Shown here piece after piece: positions 17,001 to 20,461 of a DNA stretch of 20,461 nucleotides (its first letter is position 1; every line of letters starts with the position of its first letter). The stretch lies in contig CAJNOQ010003378.1 of the NCBI GenBank assembly GCA_905250885.1, forward strand, positions 1 to 20,461, written 5' to 3'. Both the position numbers and the translations under genes were made by a program. The notes under the pieces were generated by a model. It ran no database searches. It saw nothing but the letters and a program-made list of their open reading frames with translations, and was not told the origin of the DNA. This DNA is from Didymodactylos carnosus. Lineage: Eukaryota > Rotifera > Eurotatoria > Philodinida > Philodinidae.

Positions 17001-17307
17001 TTGATTTTATCAGTAAAAGCGATTGGTTTTCCATGTTCTGATAATAATGAATGTGGTCAACGTGCATTATGTATAAATCGGCTGTGTCGTTGTGAAGGTG
17101 GATATCGGGAAATATCAACTATTGATGTGTTAGGAAAACGAATTTCTCGTTGTAGTAGTATGTATTAGTCATTTCTCTCACATTTTCTCAAATTTTACTG
17201 AAATAATATTTTTTTTGTTACTCTTTTCAGATGGAATGATTATAAAACTGACATCTTGGCTAATGATCATAGCATTGAGTTTGAACATATTAGCTAAACA
17301 TTGTTAA
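7989..17307 (+). CDS. Secreted, probably GPI-anchored EB/EGF-like multi-module protein (20 exons, 963 aa)
   Basis: Spliced CDS: 7989-8067, 8147-8269, 11628-11768, 11825-11938, 11994-12182, 12245-12403, 12473-12628, 12686-12883, 14672-14791, 14852-15010, 15090-15227, 15447-15638, 15695-15826, 15881-16081, 16136-16306, 16361-16471, 16531-16674, 16814-16957, 17014-17157, 17231-17307. All 19 introns are GT-AG and phase 1, and the frame stays open throughout (2892 nt). Residues 1-26 are a signal peptide. Residues 27-938 are 18 cysteine-rich modules, one per exon, most showing C..CxC..G(Y/F)..C as in EB modules (Pfam EB family) and EGF-like repeats. Residues 939-963 are a hydrophobic tail suited to GPI attachment. 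About fifteen NxS/T sequons suggest heavy N-glycosylation. The predicted site is the cell surface or extracellular matrix; ligand and function are unknown. Introns 2 and 8 are enlarged by transposon-derived sequence. The family call is good; the GPI versus single-pass anchor is inference. Confidence 0.88.
8147..8269 (+). CDS. EB gene exon 2: module 1 (7 Cys)
   Basis: Residues 27-67. The pattern PCSNHAQC..AIC..CVC is a textbook EB-module core. An extra cysteine pair follows the CxC (QPC..TIC), giving seven cysteines, an odd number. Acceptor ATAAAG, donor GTAAGT. The next intron is the 3.4-kb one. Confidence 0.85.
9077..9494. mobile_element. hAT-type MITE (402 bp) with 8-bp target duplication
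   Basis: The element spans 9085-9486. It starts CAGGGTTCGACAACTCC and ends with the inverted counterpart CGGAGTTGCCCAACCCTG. It is flanked on both sides by the identical 8-mer GAACTTCA (9077-9084 and 9487-9494). An 8-bp duplication with CAGGG termini is diagnostic of the hAT superfamily. The interior is built from degenerate AACTCC/GGAGTT motifs. A 217-codon minus-strand frame crosses it and is not a gene. An intact duplication argues for a fairly young insertion. Confidence 0.9.
10011..10480. repeat. Strand-skewed A-rich, G-poor block
   Basis: The plus strand here has very few G residues (about 3-4 per 60 nt in several lines) while A dominates and C clearly exceeds G. No reading frame, microsatellite unit or arm pairing was found. 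It directly precedes the 17-mer cluster, so both may be parts of one transposon-derived insertion. Confidence 0.6.
10491..11075. repeat. Cluster of about 13 copies of a 17-nt quasi-palindrome
   Basis: The consensus TTACGAAAGCCCTGTAA occurs at 10491, 10748, 10816, 10840, 10892, 10962, 11018 and 11059. Inverted or degenerate versions lie near 10511, 10605, 10625, 10991 and 11042. Spacing is irregular (7 to over 100 nt) and both orientations occur, so it is neither a tandem satellite nor a CRISPR array. Such clusters are known as subterminal transposase-binding repeats in some DNA transposons; that role here is inference. Confidence 0.8.
11628..11768 (+). CDS. EB gene exon 3: module 2 (6 Cys)
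   Basis: Residues 68-114. The cysteine pattern C-x5-C-x9-C-x4-C-x-C-x10-C is that of an EB module (QCRHDENC..NC..KCRC..LC), with a sequon at NFT. Acceptor TTAAG, donor GTAAGT. Phase matches exon 2 across the long intron. Confidence 0.88.
11825..11938 (+). CDS. EB gene exon 4: module 3 (6 Cys)
   Basis: Residues 115-152. This is a compact module: CTQSNQC, then CSSGKCICSPGF and a final C. It is one of the shortest modules, with short loops between cysteines. The 56-nt and 55-nt introns on either side use GTAAGT donors. Confidence 0.9.
11994..12182 (+). CDS. EB gene exon 5: module 4 (6 Cys)
   Basis: Residues 153-215. A 20-residue charged lead (LTEIYGSIEEARKND) precedes CDTTEQC..YC..HCKCRVGY..C. 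A sequon NGT lies in the long third loop. Donor GTAAGT at 12183. Confidence 0.92.
12245..12403 (+). CDS. EB gene exon 6: module 5 (6 Cys)
   Basis: Residues 216-268. The lead NPKVNDQLSPLTASETPDQ is followed by YCALCKD..VC..TCWCRSGYF..C. The first two cysteines are closer together (CxxC) than in other modules. Acceptor TAATAG, donor GTAAGT. Confidence 0.92.
12473..12628 (+). CDS. EB gene exon 7: module 6 (4 Cys)
   Basis: Residues 269-320. A long acidic lead (FPNEKDLEEHDFTRN) precedes a four-cysteine core, NC..LCQCAKGYEF..KC. Two cysteines of the full pattern are absent. It resembles modules 9 and 11 in shape. Confidence 0.9.
12686..12883 (+). CDS. EB gene exon 8: module 7 (6 Cys)
   Basis: Residues 321-386. 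The first cysteine (GLC) is separated from the next by a long 20-residue loop, then NSC..LVC..HVCTCGANQY..KC. Donor GTAAGT at 12884 opens the second enlarged intron. Confidence 0.9.
12884..14671 (+). other. Intron 8 (1788 nt), enlarged by a repeat
   Basis: Bounded by GTAAGT and TTTTAG, phase 1. About half is the TIR element at 13112-13978. The part 13440-13640 has a diverged copy at about 19700-19870. The stretches 12884-13111 and 13979-14671 show no gene. Several open frames of 65-80 codons inside are repeat by-products. Confidence 0.75.
13112..13978. mobile_element. Long-TIR element in intron 8
   Basis: Arms 13112-13257 and 13833-13978 are imperfect reverse complements. Shared pieces include GTACTATTATCTG, CATTCGACAG(G/A)GGACAGTTT, TATGAAAAAATT and AGGCTCC. 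The outer limits may extend some tens of bases further, and no target duplication was resolved. An inner inverted match also joins 13634-13655 to 13801-13823. Non-autonomous. Confidence 0.65.
14672..14791 (+). CDS. EB gene exon 9: module 8 (4 Cys, short)
   Basis: Residues 387-426. ACPANGEYKNGMCICKNMY..SC is a short four-cysteine module. It resembles exons 11 and 13 (C-P-x..C-x-C..C). Acceptor TTTTAG, donor GTAAGT. Confidence 0.9.
14852..15010 (+). CDS. EB gene exon 10: module 9 (4 Cys, long)
   Basis: Residues 427-479. A long lead (TMLYDFNEVVQSTDDLKV) is followed by DCTTLFPG..ACKCQ..KC. It matches exon 12 in shape and in the DC..LF..G(A/V)CKC spacing, suggesting descent from one duplicated exon pair. 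Donor GTAAGT. Confidence 0.92.
15090..15227 (+). CDS. EB gene exon 11: module 10 (4 Cys, short)
   Basis: Residues 480-525. YCPDNAAYNNNRCTCKAGY..SC is closest to exon 13. Acceptor CATCTTAG, donor GTAAGT, then a 219-nt intron. Confidence 0.9.
15447..15638 (+). CDS. EB gene exon 12: module 11 (4 Cys, long)
   Basis: Residues 526-589. A long lead (YLSDYSGPYDVQGL) precedes DCLVLFGDAA..GVCKCRPTTAY..TC. It is the partner in shape of exon 10. Sequons are NGS and the AAT-run NNNT near the end. Confidence 0.92.
15695..15826 (+). CDS. EB gene exon 13: module 12 (4 Cys, short)
   Basis: Residues 590-633. ACPDHSYLSTDKCMCNPGYYPDAGDKEC is the four-cysteine core (C..CxC..C), similar to exons 9 and 11. Donor GTATGT. 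The following 54-nt intron is in frame and stop-free. Confidence 0.88.
15881..16081 (+). CDS. EB gene exon 14: module 13 (6 Cys)
   Basis: Residues 634-700. Six-cysteine pattern NCTINNDRDC..FC..KCVCNRR..KC. It returns to the six-cysteine type after the four-cysteine block. Acceptor TTTAG, donor GTAAGT. Confidence 0.92.
16136..16306 (+). CDS. EB gene exon 15: module 14 (6 Cys)
   Basis: Residues 701-757. TCDRDTDC..VC..VCQCKSGF..TC follows the EB spacing closely. A Tyr/Phe/Asp-rich lead precedes it. Donor GTATGT; 54-nt introns lie on both sides. Confidence 0.92.
16361..16471 (+). CDS. EB gene exon 16: module 15 (6 Cys, compact)
   Basis: Residues 758-794. RCNPPCDISKNKRC..YDCECIDGYH..EC has short first loops and resembles TIL-type (trypsin-inhibitor-like) or EGF spacing more than the other modules. 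Donor GTAAGA. Confidence 0.88.
16531..16674 (+). CDS. EB gene exon 17: module 16 (5 Cys)
   Basis: Residues 795-842. YC..MTCNLSCNRTDCAPGY..RC has five cysteines, and the usual CxC is replaced by C-x3-C-x4-C. It is the most divergent module and leaves one cysteine without a partner inside the module. Confidence 0.88.
16814..16957 (+). CDS. EB gene exon 18: module 17 (6 Cys)
   Basis: Residues 843-890. KCYDDPDLC..NCYENKCSCFPFFY..KC. Acceptor TTAATAG; donor GTGAGT, the only one of this form in the gene. Confidence 0.92.
17014..17157 (+). CDS. EB gene exon 19: module 18 (6 Cys)
   Basis: Residues 891-938. PCSDNNECGQRALCINRLCRCEGGY..RC is a near-ideal EB module. Two donors three bases apart, GTAGTA (17155) and GTATGT (17158), both preserve phase. 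The second fits the consensus better and adds one serine. Confidence 0.88.
17231..17307 (+). CDS. EB gene exon 20: hydrophobic C-terminal tail and stop
   Basis: Residues 939-963, then TAA at 17305-17307. A small SNG triplet spans the junction, followed by a short spacer and the hydrophobic run LTSWLMIIALSLNILA, ending AKHC. Lack of a cytoplasmic tail fits a GPI-attachment signal with the omega site near Ser938-Gly940. A single-pass anchor with a three-residue tail is the alternative. Acceptor CTTTTCAG. Confidence 0.85.
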
Positions 17308-17916
17308 GCAATTTTTTCCATTATATACATTCAAACATTGTTTAGTATTTGTGAATGCACGCACATATGATGAATATTTCATTCAATGTTCTGATTTTGT
17401 TAAACAATGAGTTTTCAATTCTTTTGGCATCCGTCCTACATATACAGATATATATGAAGCAGTATATAATTGACACTTATTTTTGCTTTAAATGTTGTAT
17501 TTTACGTGCTTTTTAAAAATTTTTTAACTTCAAGCTTCATTTGACTTTTTCCATAATTCAGCTGTTACAGTGATGTTTGTACATGTCAAAATACTTTATT
17601 TTATCATTTTCTTCAATATATAGACAAGAATCGGTTCGATTGTGTTTGTTCACTCGAATATATATATATCAAATCGTGTATTTGAGAATGACGACCTTCG
17701 TAGGTAGGTTAGTAGTTACGAGTTATCAATGAACTTACAAACATCATCTATTACATTACAAGTACATGAAAGATGTTAAAAAAAGATTTCAAGGAGATTA
17801 ATCTTTTAATTTATAAAGCTTTTTCAAGAATATTCTCATTTTTTAATTATCAGTATCTCCGATATTGAATAATTTTATACAGTTACCAATGGATTTATTT
17901 TATACCAAAAAGTTCC
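17308..17916 (+). other. 3' flank of the EB gene
   Basis: This is AT-rich, non-coding sequence that must include the 3' UTR. No canonical AATAAA appears in the first 600 nt, so the poly(A) site cannot be placed. It includes a short TA-rich stretch about 17660-17670. Confidence 0.5.
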
Positions 17917-18886
17917 TTCGCATACGTTGGCTATTTTGAACAGCATTAAATTTTAATAAACTTAAATGCAAAGACTAACTAAAAAAGAAAGTTCGAAGGC
18001 GTTGGACATGCGTTCAATTTTATATACCAAAATTAAATGAAAAACTTTGCATCTATTGAAAAGTCGTTAATGCGTTAAAAACGAATTAAAATGGATAGTT
18101 TAACGCATTAACTTCGCGAAAAAAGGCGTTTTAGTTTCATATTAAACTTTTTAAGGCATTTCTCGCGTTAAAATTAAATTAATCAAAAAGGTTTTTAACG
18201 CGTTTGGATATTTTCTAACTTTAACGCCTTAGAAATTCAATGCTTTTCAACATGTTAAAACTTTTTAATACATTCGGACGTATTAAATTTGTTTAATTCA
18301 TCAAAATACATTAAATTTTACCGAGTTTGAATGCATTCATGTCTCACCATAACAAGGGAAGACGCCAGTTTATCGAAAAGTTCCTAAGTCCTTTATACGA
18401 TGTCTAATTGAGTAGAAAGGATCATCCTTGATCATACCTTTTGAAAGGGATCGAATGGTGATGCCAGAAAGAGTTTAAAATGCTTCGCTATAGACTGCGC
18501 GTACTATTTTTGTTTTTCAAAAACGTTAATACGTTTAAATGCATTGATCTCTAATGTGTGTGATGGCGTTAGATCACTCTTAAAGTCTGTGAACGTATTG
18601 AACAAACGAAGAAACTTTTTAATGCGTTCAAGTGCGTTAAAGAATTTCGTGCATTTGAATCCATTAACTTCTAATACGTGTGAACTCGTCAGATTAATCT
18701 GAATCCATGTAAATGCGTTAGAATGGACGAAAAGTCTTTTTTATGCATTCGAATGCGTAAACAAATTTTAAGAAGTTTAAATGCGTTAGGTAATACGACA
18801 TTTGAAGGTGTTGAATTTGTAAAAATGCATTAGGAAAGTTAAAAAATGTAACATTCCAAAATATATTAACTTTTAACGTATGCGAA
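17917..18886. repeat. Block of degenerate ATGCGTTAA motifs, probable MITE-like element
   Basis: Over about 1 kb, motifs related to (T)TTAATGCGTTAAA and its reverse complement recur dozens of times in both orientations. A 12-nt inverted match, TTCGCATACGTT, at 17917-17928 and 18875-18886 may mark its ends. The middle (about 18330-18500) is unlike the rest. No reading frame is convincing. Confidence 0.55.
18541..18780. repeat. Two copies of a 120-bp tandem repeat
   Basis: Unit 18541-18660 and unit 18661-18780 align end to end with moderate divergence: GCATTGATCTCTAATGTGTG against CCATTAACTTCTAATACGTG at the start, and matching TTTTTAATGCGTTC against TTTTTATGCATTC further in. A weaker third copy may follow 18781. 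Confidence 0.65.
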
Positions 18887-19322
18887 AGCCGTAAAAACGT
18901 TTTTTTCATTAAGGGAAGGGAGCTGGACTCCCCTGGTTTTTGAAATCACTTTGTTGCCCATGTCGACTTACATATATCGTGACACGTGTGAATCTACCAA
19001 ACACGTTCTTCCCATCTTCTTTTAGCTTTTAAAAGTTTACAAAAGTATAAGAGGTTTTTTAAAAAGTTCACTGTTCATGAAAGAAGCGTGCTCTAATGAT
19101 AAGACGGGCCCCGATCGATCAACGAGATCGAACTGTCTATATGCTGAAATTATTACAAACTTTGAATGACGTTCGATTAACGAAAATTTTGTTTTTTCTT
19201 GAAATGTCGATTTTTCAGAAAATAAGTATTTTTTAAGAGCCTTGCCATAGGTTGTACCTCAAGAAAGCACGATGGAGAGAAACTTGTGCTGATAAACCTT
19301 TTTCTTAGGTGCCACATGGGGC
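18887..19322. other. Intergenic, no gene supported
   Basis: There is no convincing coding or repeat structure beyond short hairpins (for example GGGAG..CTCCC near 18917-18934). A weak tRNA-like stretch about 19087-19137 was considered and not accepted. Confidence 0.5.
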
Positions 19323-19461
19323 ACTGAGTGTAATACTTTTCTCAGTGTAACAGAAACATTTTGAGAAAAATTAAATTTAAGAATTTAAAATTATTAAAAA
19401 ACTTAAAATTCAATTTTTTTCAAAATTTTCTCGTTACACTGAAAAACGTATTACACTCAGT
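19323..19461. mobile_element. Small MITE (139 bp) folding into a hairpin
   Basis: ACTGAGTGTAATAC at 19323 matches the inverted GTATTACACTCAGT ending at 19461. The similarity runs about 58 bp inward on each side (CAGTGTAAC, then TTTTGA(G)AAAAATT), nearly meeting in the middle. An AT-rich centre and absence of coding are typical of a short MITE. No clear target duplication was seen. Confidence 0.75.
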
Positions 19462-20336
19462 AAGCGGACAGTTTAATCTATATTTCCATACGAGAAACCT
19501 TTCCTGAAACTGGTTTTTCAGAGGATCTCTGGAAAACCACTTTCTAAGCCAAAATATTTTATAGCAAACAGTTGATGTTTTCTCATGGATAGATAATCTA
19601 AAGTATCTTCTACAAAATAACATCTAAACAAAGGTTTCACTTTGCTTGATTCAGAAGCTTCGGACGTTTTTTTCGAAGCCCTGGGACTGCTCTATTCTTC
19701 GTCCTGGGAGCTTCTGAAATTATGAAAACATAGGTTATCGACCACGCTGAATCTTGTGACAATGTTGATTTTCAGAAGAAAGTGCAAGAACGAAGTAAAA
19801 ACCTGTACTAGGTGAAATAACCCATTTTGAATCATTTTCATCAAAAATTAAAAAGTTCATAACTCAGTCAAAATCCCATTCTTTTGAAAAGGAAATATAC
19901 AGTTTTGTAGCATTTGATAAGCTAATTCGAATGATGTATCGTGCGATTATTTTCAAACAGCTGTTGATTTGCAAATAAAAATGTAAATCGCTGAACTGTC
20001 CGTAATCGGCGTTAATTAGGATTAATTAATAATTAATCTATATCACAGCATTGCTTCTTCTGACATATCTTAAATGCGATCATAACTAAAAAATGATTCT
20101 CGATCAGAGTACACTAGAATCATATTTGTATAGATGGTTTTGATTAAACAGTTGAGTTTTTAAAAATAGGCCCAGCAATTAAATGTTTTGCTAAAATTTT
20201 ATCTTAATTAACTTATAACTCTGTGAATACTTAGCGGCTCTCCGAAATGAATGCAAGATATATGCAGTCAGGTATTCTTTACAATCTGAGAAGGTTTAAT
20301 AGTACTTTTGATGGGAGTCCGCCGCTCCTTAACGAG
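19462..20336. other. Intergenic with a diverged copy of intron-8 repeat sequence
   Basis: About 19700-19870 aligns on the same strand with 13440-13640. Shared steps are (C/T)G(T/G)GACAATGTT, AAAACC(G/T)GTA..AGGTG(G/A)AATAA and TTCATAACTC. This indicates a dispersed repeat family. No gene is supported in the rest. Short frames near 19420-19623 on the minus strand overlap the MITE and are chance. Confidence 0.5.
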
Positions 20337-20461
20337 CTTACGAGGGAACCTCACCAACTGATACCCTCTGTTTGAGCTCATACTCTGCTCATAGGTAGGA
20401 CTCATAGTGTAGATAAAAACTCTAAAAGGATTCATCCCCTTGACTCTTGAAGACCTGGTTT
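20337..20461. mobile_element. Partial TIR element cut by the window end
   Basis: CTTACGAGGGAA followed by CCAACTGATA repeats the terminus of the 7116-7630 element (CTTACGAGGGAAGTACCCCAAC on its minus strand). Weaker matches follow: CATAGGTAG, and GAAGACC(T)GGTTT at the very end. Only the left part is visible. Confidence 0.5.

Noticed and set aside
12002-17168. A series of separate small cysteine-rich genes of 62-134 codons
   Set aside because: Each open stretch ends just past a GTAAGT-type donor and begins near an AG acceptor, all in phase 1. They are exons of one gene, and their apparent starts and ends lie in introns.
19087-19137. tRNA-like stretch (CTCTAATGATAAG ... GATCGAACT)
   Set aside because: The spacing between the would-be A and B boxes is too short, the B box is poor and the arms do not pair into a cloverleaf.

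Overview
The window is AT-rich animal-type DNA (GC roughly one third by eye). It has one well-supported intron-rich gene and otherwise consists of non-autonomous DNA-transposon debris. The 54-80 nt introns with GTAAGT-type donors, the one-module-per-exon EB (cysteine-rich, EGF-like) gene and the dense terminal-inverted-repeat (TIR) elements with no transposase gene would fit a bdelloid rotifer (Adineta/Rotaria type). That assignment is inference from style, not from a marker gene.

Layout. Positions 1-2905 are a nest of inverted repeats: a perfect 65-bp inverted repeat at the left edge, a 658-bp TIR element (195-852), and an outer inverted repeat (about 890-1034 against 2784-2905). Two further TIR elements (1036-1571 and 1589-2008) and a short exon-like reading frame with a good donor site (2230-2322) lie inside that outer pair. 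Positions 2906-7988 have no convincing gene. They hold a hAT-like element (5140-5578), a GC-rich repeat ending in a perfect 39-nt palindrome (6629-6996) and a 515-bp TIR element (7116-7630).

The gene runs on the plus strand from 7989 to 17307 in 20 exons (CDS 2892 nt, 963 aa). Exon 1 encodes a signal peptide. Exons 2-19 each encode one cysteine-rich EB/EGF-like module. Exon 20 encodes a hydrophobic C-terminal tail that looks like a GPI-attachment signal. Every junction is phase 1, so each module exon is a symmetric 1-1 cassette. Most introns are 54-80 nt, but intron 2 (3358 nt) and intron 8 (1788 nt) are swollen by repeats. Intron 2 carries a 402-bp hAT-type MITE with a perfect 8-bp target duplication, a G-poor A-rich block and a cluster of about 13 copies of a 17-nt quasi-palindrome. 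Intron 8 carries a long-TIR element. The product is predicted to be a secreted, probably membrane-tethered, glycosylated, disulfide-rich surface protein of unknown ligand.

Downstream (17308-20461) there is no gene. There is a roughly 1-kb block of degenerate ATGCGTTAA-like motifs with an internal 120-bp tandem repeat, a 139-bp MITE, a diverged copy of part of the intron-8 repeat, and the cut-off end of a relative of the 7116-7630 element.
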